Notes: generated from the letters alone by a model not told the origin. A stretch of DNA of 64,000 nucleotides from Sweltsa coloradensis (GCA_024449915.1 JAMZAV010000065.1:422501-486500), one strand, 5' to 3'; counted from the first letter of the stretch, positions 9,789 through 21,469 are shown. Numbers and translations: made by a program.

Positions 9789-10850
9789 TCAATGCAACGA
9801 GGAGGAGAGCACAGCACCACGACGAATAATCTGGCAAAAAATACTTTATACCCACAAAGTACATGGGTGCATTTTATAAGCGTTTCAATGCTGTTTTTTT
9901 TTCACAACTTATGACCAGTGACATATTGAACAAAGATTATTTTGACAAAGGCTAGGGCAGCTTATTTGACGTGGATACCGGCTCTTGAGATAGATAAATT
10001 AAATTATGATATACTAAATTCTCAACATCATACATAATTATCATGAATTGAGTTATTTATTACAATAATTATAACACTGCTACTTTACCCTACTACTACT
10101 TGCTGATTAAACACGAAAGGTAAACACCAGCTAAAACGTTATGGTTGGCATAATTAGATCTAAGAAGTCCTTAATGGGGGGGAGGGGTAAATTGTTAAAT
10201 TGTAAATCAATTAATACTTGATTAAAAATCAAATGTGAATCTGTAATTATTAAGTAAAATACTGGATACAGATTTTTGTAATGAGACTGCAATAAAAATA
10301 GTGCTCTTATGAAACGACGACTACGTGAGAAACTCGAGTGCTTCAATGGGGTAGGTAATTGTTTTTTTATAGATAGTTTAGAAAAGAAAAGAAAATTTTA
10401 AAGTTAGTAGGGATAAAAATAGTCAACTTGGTAATATTTTGTTTGTCAATTATTTGGTTATAATATTATTGATAATAAAATAATATACTATACAATAACT
10501 ACGATTTTGTTTAAATTTTGCCACCGTCGTCATAATATGATAGAAGTTCTTCGTATGATTGTGATAGATAGAATAGAGTGCAAGTACAGATAAGGCCTTA
10601 CAGCACTTTGACAATAACAGGCAATATGGATAATGACAGGTGTGAAAGCGTCCATGAACTTAAATTTCAAATTATCCCTATCAGGATTTTACATAGATTT
10701 GAAACAACTTATGTTCATAAGTTAGCATTGATGATTAAACAAAGATTTTCACACGATCGTTTTTGTGAGAGTGGACACGCTATGGGTTTTGTGTTCGCTC
10801 CTTTCTTTTCAGAGTTCTTCCATTATAAAAAATGTATATATATATTAATT
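9789..10850. other. Unassigned AT-rich DNA
   Basis: No gene-like sequence. The open frame 10578-10913 runs into the tandem duplication that follows and has no recognisable motif. Confidence 0.45.
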
Positions 10851-11282
10851 GTTATTTCTCGATTTGGATACTCAGAAAACACTTTTTCCCCCCAAAATTG
10901 TATTAAATATTAGATATTTGTTAGTTACGCATTTTCTTACGTAATATTTGTAAATAATTTTACATGCCGTTTCGTTGCACTTAGTAAAACATTGATTTTA
11001 CTATCATGTCTTACAAAGATGTGCATTAAGGAACCACATTATAGTTTAGATAATATCTAAACTAAATATATTATTTTTGTTATTTCTCGATTTGGATACT
11101 CGTGAAACACTTTTTTTCTAAAGTGTATTAAATATTAGATATTTATTAGTAACGCACTTTCTTCCGTAATATTTGTAAATAATGTCACATGCCGTTTAGT
11201 TGCACTTCGTAAAACATTGATTTTACTATCATGTCTTACAAACGCGGTTTAAGATGTGCATTCAGGAACCATATTATAGTTT
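10851..11282. repeat. Local tandem duplication, two ~200-bp copies, period 229
   Basis: GTTATTTCTCGATTTGGATA begins at 10851 and again at 11080. Both are followed by GTATTAAATATTAGATATTT, then TAATATTTGTAAATAAT, ACATGCCGTTT, AAAACATTGATTTTACTATC and ATGTGCATT-AGGAACCA. The second copy has about 10 extra bases near 11243. Copies differ by scattered substitutions, so the duplication is not recent. I see no third copy. Confidence 0.85.
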
Positions 11283-11894
11283 TTGTTTGTTCATGAATAC
11301 TAAATGTAACCTTACTTCATGTATGCAAATTGTTTACGTGTTGAACAAAGTAATAAGAAACAACTAATTCTTTAAAAGTAGGACAAGACATGATTGTCAT
11401 TCATTTTCTCAAAACTTCCACTTTGCTGCTGTATGCTATATTATTTATTAAATCATGCAAGACATTTTGTTATGAAGTATACATTTGCTGTGTAATTGTA
11501 TAAATCTTAATTATATTTAGCATGGCTATATTATTATAATCATTGCAATAATATAATTTGTGTTTTAAAAGGCTTGGGTGATAACGCCTCTTATGCGGTA
11601 TTTTAGTATTTTTCTAATTTCATGCAGCAAATATTATCAAATTTTATTCCACCCTCCGAAAGAAAATTAAAACCTAATTTTTCATACATAACCATTGCCT
11701 CATTTTTGCCACAATGTTTTCCCTGCAAGTCCTCATTGTTAATACAAAATGTTCATGTTTGGTCGATTTTTACATATTATTTCGTGTCACCAATAGAGAC
11801 CAAAATTGGAAAAAAACATATTATTATCATGTACGAAGATAGGCAGGACTTTTCTGATTAAGCACAAAAAATAATTTTGATCGAAGCAAAAATG
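11283..11894. other. Unassigned AT-rich DNA
   Basis: No repeat or coding signal recognised. The open frame at 11622-11861 looks random. Confidence 0.45.
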
Positions 11895-12070
11895 TAGTTC
11901 ACGGCCAGCGCGAAGCGCGAGAGATTCGGCAGATATCGGATACGAATCCCGTCACCAACAATCCTAACTGAAAGTTTTCCCAGTGTTTCCATCAATCGCT
12001 AATGCGAATGAAAGGGATTACGTCCTTTTAAAAACATCCCCTTTGCACTCCCCTTGCACTCATTCCATAA
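11895..12070 (+). mobile_element. Degenerate tRNA-derived SINE, family B
   Basis: A B-box-like GGATACGAATCCCGTC near 11938 is followed by ACCAACAATCCTAACTG, then AGTTTTCCCAGTGTTTCC and TCGCTAATG. The same order (B box, CAATCCT, paired TTTTCC motifs, TCGTTAATG) is seen on the minus strand at 43200-43455, where the sequence is better preserved. The 5' A box is weak here. This is a diverged family member, identified by the order of the blocks. Confidence 0.55.
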
Positions 12071-13105
12071 TATTCAACAATCAAAGAGAGAAATTACTAC
12101 ACATCCAAAGAGATAGAACAACTCAGACATAGATAAGCTAAAAAAGCTATCGAGATCTACAAGCACAGTGATCTAATCAAGAAAAAATCCCTTCAAAATA
12201 GCCCAAATTCATAGTAAACCTGAAGAGGGGTTTGCATTTTGCAATGCACCGTAGGCAAGTTTCCCTCGAGAAATTAATAGACGTTCCAAAAAAGTAAGAA
12301 CGCTCATTCTTTTATTAAGCCTTTTTTGCAACAGAATATACATTCCACGAGCGCAAATTTAATATATTGACTAAATTAGCGTCGTTCTCTTACTAATTTA
12401 ATTTTGTTTTCAAACTTCGTCTCGTCATAAAACATTTATACTGATATGGCCTTCTCCTAAAGGTTACTATGAAACCAATTTATTAATTATATTTATTGCA
12501 TTAAATTTGTCAAATTCAGGGTTAATACTTTTAAAAGATGTGTATTTTTTTAAACACAATATTTTGAATAGACAAAATTCAACCTACACAATATAATATT
12601 TCACATTTACCCCAATAGGAACTAGTCTAATAACAACAACTTACCCCTAAGCAGGTGCCTAAACGCAGTTAAACTGTGATTAATTGTTAGATGGCTTGGA
12701 TTTGAAAAAGAATCTCCAAAAGATATGTAATAAATAAAGGATCTAATCCTGAAATTCATATTTGTATTAAAGAAACACTGCCAAGTGTTCGGGAAAGATA
12801 ACCGGTATCGGGCATCGAGCTGGCTACCTCCCGAATAAAAATATCTAGTCTTCACATCAGCTACCTCTATTAGCCAACACACTTTCTCTTTCACTACACT
12901 TATTTTAATATTCACTCTTAAAACATTATTTTAAACAAATTAAATAAAGGGAGTCTCAATTTTCTGTACAAGCTCCTTTCAATGCCAATAAGCAATGGAC
13001 ACAATCATGCCGAGAAAAAGTGTATTAAAATAATTTAGCTAAATTTACTGGTACTTTGTGCTGCAAGGTGTGATGCGATGTTCCCTTTCTAGAAACACAT
13101 TTGCA
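12071..13105. other. Unassigned AT-rich DNA
   Basis: No supported feature. The minus-strand frame at 12622-12915 has no recognisable motif. Confidence 0.45.
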
Positions 13106-13108
13106 ATT

Positions 13109-13370
13109 TTTTTTTTTTTTTGATATTGCTTTACGCCTCATATTTATGCAACTTGGCTAATCGAGACGAAGGGAGGGACGTAAGGGATGACGCGGGGGGA
13201 CAAGGGGTGGACAGGCCTGTGCTGGTCAGAACCATCCACAAGCATATGGGGAGGGCAGGGGTTCCCCCACGTCGTGGTCGTCTCCGTCTGTGTCATCATC
13301 CGTCCGTGTTGTCTTTGTAGTCGCCGTCGGGGAGGTAGTCAAAGGGAAGGGGTTCCCCGACGACGACTAA
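13109..13370 (-). mobile_element. 5'-truncated LINE-type 3' fragment with poly(A) tail
   Basis: On the minus strand the sequence ends in GGCGTAAAGCAATATCAAAA and a longer A run (T run at 13109-13121 as given). Upstream comes CTTACGTCCCTCCCTTCGTC, TCGATTAGCC and TTGCATAAATATGAGGC. The more 5' part is GC-rich with two GGGGAACCCCT-type motifs. The terminal ~75 bp also occurs at 40306-40390 and, diverged, at the 3' end of the 5S SINE at 32949-33371. This is typical of a LINE 3' UTR and tail. The two open frames on the plus strand are antisense chance frames. Confidence 0.6.
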
Positions 13371-13736
13371 TCATGAGTTTAACATCACTCATAAAATAAT
13401 TAAAAAAAAACTCTTTGCGTTTTGTAAGTGAAATTAAAAGTGACAACATTATATTTTTATCAATTAAGTTAGAAGGGTCTTGTGACTCTTGTCTATAATC
13501 CAATATATCGACACTTTGCAATATTCTTAATTAAAACAACATTGTCTTCAATTCTATATTTAATACGGTTATATCTAACAAACTAAACACTGCATAATAT
13601 TCAAGGTCTCATCACTATTGATCATTAAAACCGTGTGTAATGTGCGCACTGCCGATAAATAAAAACGCACCGCGGAGATGGGGGTTGAGAGGATTTTCCC
13701 ACCCACACCAATCTGTTCTTTACGAGACTATTTTAA

Positions 13737-13896
13737 TTGGATGAGCGTAGCGAGCGTAGCGAGCGAAGCGAAGATTCCATTTCACTACACTGGAGAAAAA
13801 AATCCGTGAATGTTTTTTTTTGTGTGTGTTTGTCAGCACGATCCGGCTAAACCGATACTTCAATATGACTAATCTTTGCTTCAATTGCGATGAAGG
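13737..13896 (-). mobile_element. Truncated MITE-like element, family M, copy 2
   Basis: It starts TTGGATGAGCGTAGCGAGCG with an extra GTAGCGAGC unit, then ATTCCATTTCACTACACTGG, CGGCTAAACCGATACT and CAATTGCGATGAA, all as in the copy at 213. The sequence stops matching near 13896. The CTAG end and AT-rich middle are missing. Confidence 0.75.
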
Positions 13897-14299
13897 AAGG
13901 GGGTCGTATGGGAAACGTGTTTCAAGTTCAAGTTTTTGGATTCTACTTCTTCTAAAATCTTAAACAATACGTTATCCTGCCTATTTTGTATTGATTTGGT
14001 AATGTGTATGATAGTGTTTTTTATTGTTTTGTGACGGCTCGAAATCAGTGGTTGCGGCCAGTAAGAATGATAATTAATTTGTCACATGTTCAGTTTTGGT
14101 TCTCGTACTGTACTTTCCCGCCAGCAGTAGAAGTTGAAGAGCTAGCTACCAGGTGGCAGGAGCGCACGCGAGTGTTCCGTATCAAGAGCGTAGTTACTAG
14201 GTTTGACGACAGAGCGCGGAAGCTGCCCATAACACCGTCACAAAATGTACTCCTCACACTCTCGAGAGGGAGTTTTGAATTATAGTTTTGTTTTGTTTT
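13897..14299. other. Unassigned DNA
   Basis: The plus-strand frame 14004-14285 is moderately GC-rich in its second half but I recognise no domain, and its lower half is also open on the minus strand. It sits just beyond the 3' end of the LINE relic. Confidence 0.4.
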
Positions 14300-15580
14300 A
14301 TAGAATAGATAGAATAGACAGTCTTTATTTTTGTTGTACAATGGGTTACATGGATAATGGATAATAATCATGAAACACATGGACAAAAAGCAAAAAATGG
14401 CGAGGTTCGATGACAGATCGTTCTTCCACCTAACCAGTGACTGACTTAGAATTAACTTAAATTATTTAATAACTTAACTTAAAATTAACTTAAAGAATAC
14501 CTTAAAAACTAACAACACATATTTCAAGGTTACACATATTACTTGATACAAGCCTAAACTTCACTTATGTTTGCAACAGTGCAGTAAAATAAAGAAAAGA
14601 GCATTTATAATAAATATGTATGTCATGAAGTAGAAGTGTACCCAAGTGAGTGGTTTTGATTTAACCTTATTTCGGATTATTATGCTTTCCTTCTGTATTT
14701 TCATCAGGTGATTTTTGTAGTTAGTTTTAAAAGGACCTACTGATTTAGTGCTCTTTAAGGCCAAAGGTAATTTGTTCCAAAGTCTAGGCCCGTTTATTGA
14801 AAAAGATGAGGAAGATTTGGAATTATGATGATTGAAGACGAGGTTTTTTGTTTGGCGGGTGTTATGGTTGTGTAAGTTTTTGGTGAGGGAGAGTTTATGG
14901 TACAGATATTTCGGAGTTTGAGTATTTACAATTTTATGCATTAGAGTTGCCATGTGAAAATTTCTCCGATTTTTCATGTTTAAAACCATCCAAGTGCAGG
15001 GAGATGAGGTGATATTTGTTCTCTATAAGGTACATTAAGGATGAAACGTACACATGCGTTTTGGACCTTCTGGATGTCATATTCGAGTGATTTGTTTATG
15101 CCTGTGTATACATAATCACAATAGTCAAATACAGAGAGGACCAGAGATTCTGCTAATAGTTTTTTGATAGGGATGGATAGCAACTTTCTGAAACGATATA
15201 GATAACGTAATATTGAATAGGCCTTCGTACAACATTTCATGATGTGGTACTTCCAGGTCATGTCAGATTGGAACCAGATGCCCAAGTTACAGACGGTATC
15301 GACCATTTTAATACTGTCTCCATTTATCTCAATTTGAAATGGAATGTTGCGATGAGTTATTTCTTCATTGCCTATGGGTAATACAACTGATTTTTTGGGA
15401 TTAATACTAAGACTATTTCTCTGTGACCATAGTGCAAGGGATTCTAGGTCACTGTTCAGGGACACTATGCAGTTGTCTAAGTTCGTTATATATATATATA
15501 TAGCATTTGTCTGGTTGTACAGAGAACCACCAAGCTGAATGTAATGTTTTTCATAGCTGGTGAACGACACGCAGGATTAT
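14300..15580 (-). pseudogene. Non-LTR retrotransposon relic: C-terminal reverse transcriptase, frameshifted and 5'-truncated
   Basis: Two minus-strand frames, 15570-14980 and 14989-14561, together give the end of a Jockey/CR1-like reverse transcriptase protein. The first shows LNSDLESLALWSQRNSLSIN and NPKKS, the usual stretch after the catalytic YADD motif, then a thumb-like region with a DYCDYVY segment. The second shows the characteristic GPRLWNKLP near the C-terminus. The reading frame shifts near 14980-14990. The catalytic YADD is not visible: its expected place is a TA-repeat tract (about 15488-15502). The 3' end is marked by AATAAAGACTGTCTATTC near 14300-14335. It encodes no working enzyme. 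Confidence 0.88.
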
Positions 15581-15769
15581 TGACAATTCAGTGAAGATAA
15601 AAGCTTTCCCATTAGTTCGTCAATGTTTTTAATTTTTTAATCTCATCTCATCAAGAATATAAGCAAATTGAGACGATAAAAATACGAACGTTATAAAAAT
15701 GAATGAATACATTTTTATCGATTAAAATATGCAAACAGGAATTTAATTAAAACGCATGTCCTTTACATA
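15581..15769. other. Short unassigned spacer
   Basis: AT-rich sequence between the LINE relic and the 5S-derived SINE; nothing recognised. Confidence 0.4.
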
Positions 15770-16195
15770 GGCAGTCAGTGGTTTAGCCGCGGTCATTTAA
15801 CCGGTTCCCACTCGAACACAGAAGTTAAGCAACCTTCGGGCGTGGTTAGGGGTAGGCAGAGTGGGTGAACGCTCTGCCCTGAAACACACGTATACCGTTG
15901 GCTAGAGTAGATGAGGGTTCGAAAGCTAGTGTGACGGCTTCGTTCTCTTTGACGTCTGCTCGGCAGTCCGGGTTAGTGGAGCAACCTGTATGACTGTCAA
16001 GTTTACACCGTCGTTTCGGATGGGACGTAAAACCGTTGGTCCCCTTGTTACTTTTCGACAGGGGTAGGCTACGTGCCGGTACCGGGATCCCCTCCACACT
16101 ACTTCATTATCATATGAAAAATCAATGATCACTGTCACTCTAAAATTGGCAGTAATTGCGGTATGTGGCCAAAATAAATAAATCAATCAATGGCA
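15770..16195 (+). mobile_element. 5S-rRNA-derived SINE (SINE3-like), copy 1
   Basis: The first ~120 bp resemble 5S rRNA: ACAGAAGTTAAGCAACCTTC, GGGCGTGGTTAG and AGAGTGGGTGAACGC match the internal control region (A box, intermediate element, C box). The body carries GTGACGGCTTCGTTCTC, GACGTCTGCTCGGCAGTCCG, TTTCGGATGGGACGTAAA and GGCTACGTGCCGGTACCGGG, then a tail CAAAATAAATAAATCAATCA. The whole block except the tail is shared with 32949-33371. In 5S SINEs the 5S part supplies a type 1 pol III promoter. Two minus-strand frames across the body are antisense noise. Confidence 0.85.
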
Positions 16196-18224
16196 TTAGC
16201 AACCTCCCTTTCAACAACTCAAAGCTGGAATTCTCTTCTGATTCTGGTTGTAAAGCGGTTATCGTGTGGGATTCAGACCTAAGAAGGCAGGAGTTCGTGT
16301 CCAAGTGGTTGGGTTCTTCAACATATTTCTTGAGACCACTGCGTACGTTAATGAGTGAACCATAGGAAATCCACAAGGAACGCATGTTTATTGATTGAAC
16401 CGGCGTGTTTAACCAGCTTATCAATATCATATAAAATAACACAGCCAATGTAATCGAGACGATGAAGTGTGCTTAAACAACGATAAGAAAGAATCAGCTT
16501 CCTGCGAATAGCCTTCAAAGATAGCAAGACAAAGTACACAATTCATAGAGAAACATGATCAGGGTAGCAACGAAAACGGAAGTAGAATTACAAACAGAGT
16601 TGCGCAGAATCTTACAGACGTAGGTCTAATATCTATCTCTATTACACGGTTTTCTTCAGCTTCCAACATTGTCTTCCCGGGTTAGAATTTATTGCATTTG
16701 GAAATCATATCTTGTTCGCAATTTATTATTGGAACAACCATTAGCGTCAGGTTCAATTGCAGTGGTTTGGTTGAGGTTGCGAATAGGTAACCGACTTGTG
16801 TGGGTTTGCATACTTAGCTATTACTTACAAATGCTCGCAGTAGCAATGAAGGGAAAATATTGTATTGAAAATTACGTGTTTGGCTTCGAGTGCCGCCAAT
16901 TTTTAAATTTTAAATGAAAATATGAGCAATGACATTTTGTACTGAGATCCATACCACCCAACTTCATTCTCTCAGAATTATTTTATATGTGACAAAATCT
17001 ATATGATTCCAAAAATATGAGATTTTAAAAAGGAATTTGAGACTTAACCTGTTGGTGGTTTACTCATTACAAATTGATTTATTTACATTAATTTTAATAT
17101 TCAGATAATGTTTATTTTTTTATCAGTACACGAAAGAAAAAAACGGCATTCTTACAACAAATATGTATTTAATTGCACTCTGAAAATTATTGTGAAGCAA
17201 GTGTACGAATTGTCGTATTGTATAGGTATGCAGCACACAAGAATGAATGGTCAATGACTATAGAGTGTATGGTAACCACTACCTAACAAAATACACATCC
17301 CATCGCTTGAGGAGCGTAGTTTGCTTGTCGCGTCGTCGTAGCCATGCGGGTCAAGTTTACTCTGGAGCCTCTCGACTCTTCAATAAGGCAAACATTCAGA
17401 AGAGTCTGAGGTTTGTTTTTTGTTTGAAGGTGGCCATCTGAGTTATTTGGAGCTAAGTCGGCAACAACCGGCCCTAGACACCGCACAGAGAAAATAATAA
17501 AGCTGACACTAGACAAGTCTTATCTGTTATCTTAATGGCAATGAGTGGAATCCATTTTATTACCTTCGGTTCCCAAGGAAAGAAGATAGTTGCTTTTAAC
17601 ATGATAACTAATTAAAGTACAAGGTGGATGTGGATAATTGGAGTTTTCAATCTTTAAAATTTGTTAGTATGGTGAAGTTACTATCATTTTTTCATGTTCT
17701 CAACTTCTCATCCCAATGGATTTTATCATTTCATTATCAAGTCCAAAGAAAAGTATAATAACGCATTATATTTACTGACTATGACTTTGATTTGATGGCA
17801 CTGTAAGAACACCCGACTCTAAACAATAAATTATAAAAATTATAAATTATACGCATTTATACCTACCTCAAAACATTATTTTTCATAAAAATAGTTCTGT
17901 TTACTTCATGTGCACCGTTTCTCAATTATTGCAATGTAGTTTTTTATATTTTAACGAAAAACTTCCAACAAATTTCATTCACACGAGACAATTAAAATCG
18001 TCCTTTTCATTTGGCGATTTTATACAGTTTGCTTAAAAGAAACGTCAAGGCGTTGAACTCGACTTAATATTTACTCAAGATAAAATAATTCGCTCCTAAC
18101 TAGGTGGAATACAAGACAATTTCCGCATCTGTAGACTATCCTCAGCCCACACTTCACTACATAGTGAAATACACTGATGTACATGCTAGTTACTTATGTG
18201 AGACAATAGGATTGATTAGACGAG
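16196..18224. other. Unassigned DNA
   Basis: No supported gene. The stretch 17280-17480 is a little GC-richer with overlapping open frames on both strands, but no recognisable protein motif. A tRNA-like look near 16250-16310 lacks proper boxes. Confidence 0.4.
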
Positions 18225-18390
18225 GGAGCGAAGTGACGAGTTTTACATTTCAAGTCAAGCAAGACTTCATCTGTGATTGTGTGTGTGCGTGTAGACCCTA
18301 TGTGTGTATACGCGAAAAACGGCTGAGATGATGACGATTGCGCTGAAATTTAAACAGACATCCGGTACCATATAGAGAAAAATCGTTAAC
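18225..18390 (+). repeat. Dispersed repeat family H, copy 1
   Basis: GGGAGCGAAGTGACGAG is followed by TTTCATTT-like filler, then CTGAGATGATGACGATT and GCGCTGAAATTTAAACAGAC, then ATCCGGTACCA. The copy at 20945-21170 has the same order (GGGAGCGGAGCGAC, GCTGAACCGCTGAACAGATT, TCGCTGAAATTTTAAACAGA, ATACGGTACCA). No coding capacity is visible. Confidence 0.6.
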
Positions 18391-18770
18391 GATTCAAAAC
18401 CACAAGAAATGCTAAATTTAAATAGGCTAAACATGATTGTGTAACAATAATGGATTGTGTTCTTAAAGAAATCATTTTTTTATCGAATCATGTTTTGAAT
18501 ATCAAGCTGTGAATGCATGCAGTGAACAAGGTGTATAATCTTGCATCCTCAAGGTTTTCAAAAATTCCGCTTGGAGATGGTAAACTTTTCAATCTTACCT
18601 CGTACTTCGAACGGGCTGTGTTCTTGGGTGTGTTCTTGTTTGGTTTTTGTGTTAAGTATGTTATGCATTTTTAAAAGATGTTCTACTATGGATTTTCACG
18701 AATAAAGTATATTATGTTATTATATAATATTACGTGTTGTCACGACAGATTGAAAATAAATAATGATAAT

Positions 18771-18799
18771 AAGTAAGTAAGCAAGTAAGTAAGTAAGTC

Positions 18800-18838
<39 letters not shown>
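18771..18838. repeat. (AAGT)n microsatellite
   Basis: About 17 units of AAGT (equivalently GTAA) with one GTCA interruption near 18797. Confidence 0.97.
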
Positions 18839-18839
<1 letters not shown>

Positions 18840-18940
18840 TAAGTTCCATATTGTGTACATTTTTAATTAACATTAATCAAGTCCGATACAGCCCTTTTCG
18901 TAACTTTAAGTTTTTAATTCCTTGTATTTCATTATTATTA

Positions 18941-19130
18941 CTAGAAAAACGCCACAATGTCGTTGTTAGACGAATGAGCGAGCCATGTGTTGAGAATTTG
19001 GGAACATTTGCATCCTTATAGCCTGAGGAAAGACCCATGCTGTCTCGATCCAGCCTTAGGTAGGGGGTAGTTTACTCAACACTTGGCTCGCTCTATCACT
19101 CGTTTAACAACGACTTTGTCGTTTTCCTAG
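18941..19130. mobile_element. Palindromic MITE, family P, copy 1 (190 bp)
   Basis: It begins CTAGAAAAACGCCACAATGT and ends ACTTTGTCGTTTTCCTAG, so the two ends form an inverted repeat of about 55 bp containing GTCGTTGTTA and GAGCGAGCC and TGTGTTGAG. The middle (CCTGAGGAAAGACC, TCTCGATCCAGCC) is unique to the loop. The copy at 21470 is better preserved. There is no coding capacity. Flanking TA-rich sequence (ATTA / TATA) leaves the target duplication ambiguous. Confidence 0.82.
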
Positions 19131-20944
19131 TATATTATACCACCATTGTAAGCATATGCACACAACACTACAACGTATGTACATACACAACAAAACTTTT
19201 ATGCATAAGCAAAATACAACAAAATTATCAGTCAAGAAATATCAACGGCGGGAATTTTTATCCAACTTATTTTTCCTGTGCATACCCGTGCAGGCAGGCT
19301 GAGCGCATCTTTCATCCTTCCAAACCATATCAATAAAGAATAAGTGTTAGCTTGATTTAATGACTTTCCTATTCTTATTTGTAGCCAGTTTCCTGGGACC
19401 CCCACAGTCTTCTACAATATCATTAATAATTCATTTCACCATTCGAATTTTCTTAACATAAATTATTTTCTTTTTAATTTACCAAACCGAGAAATAACGA
19501 AAACCAGTTAAATCCTGACCTGCTCAACCCTAAGCAGGGTTTCATTTAAAATTATTTAAATTTATTTTGATGAAGGGTTTGTTTGTCTGTATTTCATTTT
19601 AGTTGTTGAAAACAACGAGCAGGGCGCAAGGGGAAGAATATATCATGTCTAGTTCAACATTATATAGTTGAGGTGACCAAGTAAGGAATATACCCCGAAA
19701 CATGGAAGTCGTGTGATAAGAGTCACAGAGAGGAGTGCATAGACGTGCTGCTGCGTATGCTGCCTGCGAAGCTGTTTATTTCACCAGCTGCTATCAACTA
19801 ATTAAACGCGATAATGCAAAAATAATATTTAAAATAAAAAATAGAATATAAGTACAATATTAAAATAATGTTTGGCGTTATGAATACGACGGAACAATAA
19901 TGATGATGAAATGGTATATGCAAATGAAAGATTTATACAAATAATAGAATAGGAACATTATATTATTATTGAGGATAAGGCTACCAGCAAAGAAACTTGT
20001 TGGAAAAGGACATTTACAATTACATTTACACAGTTTACATTTAGATTTACAATCACAATAACAATTCAGAAATTAATTTAGCCCTATTCGATCGTGTGAT
20101 TTTATTTTATCAACATGAACTATAATCATAAAACAGAAATCAGCATAGACTATCAATAAAGCGTCATTGGTATGATGAATTGGTGTATGAATGATTGGAT
20201 GATAAAGGCTATATGCAAATGTATTTTCATATTTAATGACAAGGATTTAAAAACCGATCCATTAATATGACCTATAATAAGATTAACCCTGGGTATGTGT
20301 GATAGTGGTAGGATGACACTAGAATCAAATCTACTCACTGACACAACCGAACTGAATACAATAGTAGACTGAATCGGGTATTTAATAGCAAGGCATAGTA
20401 TTAAATTTAATGACAATTAATTTTGTACTGCCAAAGTAAAGTTCAACGTTCGATCTATATTCTAATAGATTTACTATGTAATCGTTATTATTCTCTTTCT
20501 TCAATAAAGATTATGTTTTTCGACAGTATCGGTTATCTAACGTCAGTCCCAGCATGATAACACAATAATTTTGAAGGTTGGGAAATCTTCTTAAGCCTGT
20601 CCGACAAAAGACGTGGCAGTGACACCTTATCTTATTGTCAGCTAGAAAAACAACACGTCTGCCTTCTTTACTTATCGGATGCCTTTATTGACTTAACAGG
20701 TTATAAACGCGCTATCCCTACACAAGTTTCAACACTGACGAAATAATAATTGCTACAGCTAATATTAAATTGTTAAATTTTGTATTGTTTTGCTTTGTTA
20801 GATGAAAAGGAATTAGAATATCATGATGATTGCTCTAGTGTGACGTCGTTCGTGAATCTGCTACGTAGCTTGTTTATTTCACTCCCGTAGGTGGAATTGG
20901 TAATATTTAATACAATCAGAAATTAAGGTTGACCGAGTTTCTGT
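19131..20944. other. Unassigned AT-rich DNA
   Basis: No gene or strong repeat identified. 19620-19790 is slightly GC-richer but contains no protein-like frame. Confidence 0.45.
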
Positions 20945-21170
20945 AATTCGGGAGATACCGATAGGGAGATACCGATAGGGAGCGGAGCGACTAAGTGTCT
21001 CCATTCAACTCAAACGGCTCTCTTTCTGTGATTCTGTCTGTCTGTCTGTACGTCGAAAATCAGCTGAACCGCTGAACAGATTTCGCTGAAATTTTAAACA
21101 GACATACGGTACCAGTTTCCTGAGAACTGTTAATAAAATCAGCAATATACTTTGCGATTTAAGCCTACAA
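20945..21170 (+). repeat. Dispersed repeat family H, copy 2
   Basis: It starts with a doubled GGGAGATACCGATA, then GGGAGCGGAGCGACTAAG, a (TCTG)-rich stretch, CAGCTGAACCGCTGAACAG and TTTTAAACAGACATACGGTA. It matches 18225-18390 in block order. No reading frame of note. Confidence 0.65.
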
Positions 21171-21239
21171 TAAATAAAATGTGATTTTTTAAAATTATCG
21201 ATAGCATTTGTTTAGTAGCAGCTAGCGGGACGAGATTTG

Positions 21240-21312
21240 CGTGGCTGACATGGCTCAGTAGTAAGCATTTAGGCTACCGCACGGAGGGTTGTGGTTCGAT
21301 GCCCATTAGTTC
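21240..21312 (+). repeat. tRNA-like sequence (weak)
   Basis: TGGCTCAGTAGTAAGC resembles an A box and GTGGTTCGATGCCCATT a B box at tRNA-like spacing. Pairing of the acceptor and T arm is poor. It is probably a SINE head or tRNA relic; no SINE body from this window follows it. Confidence 0.4.
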
Positions 21313-21469
21313 GAACTTTTTTATATTTTTTCATCCACATATTATTTTTGAGGGGTGTTAAATGGGAAATAACAATTAGGTGATTTTGTTTAATCTTGGA
21401 AATTTGTTAATGTTTTACGCTAATACGTTTTGAACACAATTTCGCATTTTAAATGTTCAATTTAAATAA

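Noticed and set aside
14090..14386. Minus-strand 98-codon frame as part of the LINE protein.
   Set aside because: It lies beyond the LINE 3' end, in a different context, and shows no reverse transcriptase or nucleic-acid-binding motif.
15770..15895. A genuine 5S rRNA gene.
   Set aside because: The 5' and 3' parts of the 5S sequence are altered and the sequence runs on into a body shared with 32949, so it is a SINE head rather than a ribosomal gene.
15846..16186. Two minus-strand frames of 83 and 86 codons, with a similar one at 33057-33329.
   Set aside because: They are antisense to the 5S-derived SINE body; similarity between loci is explained by the SINE.
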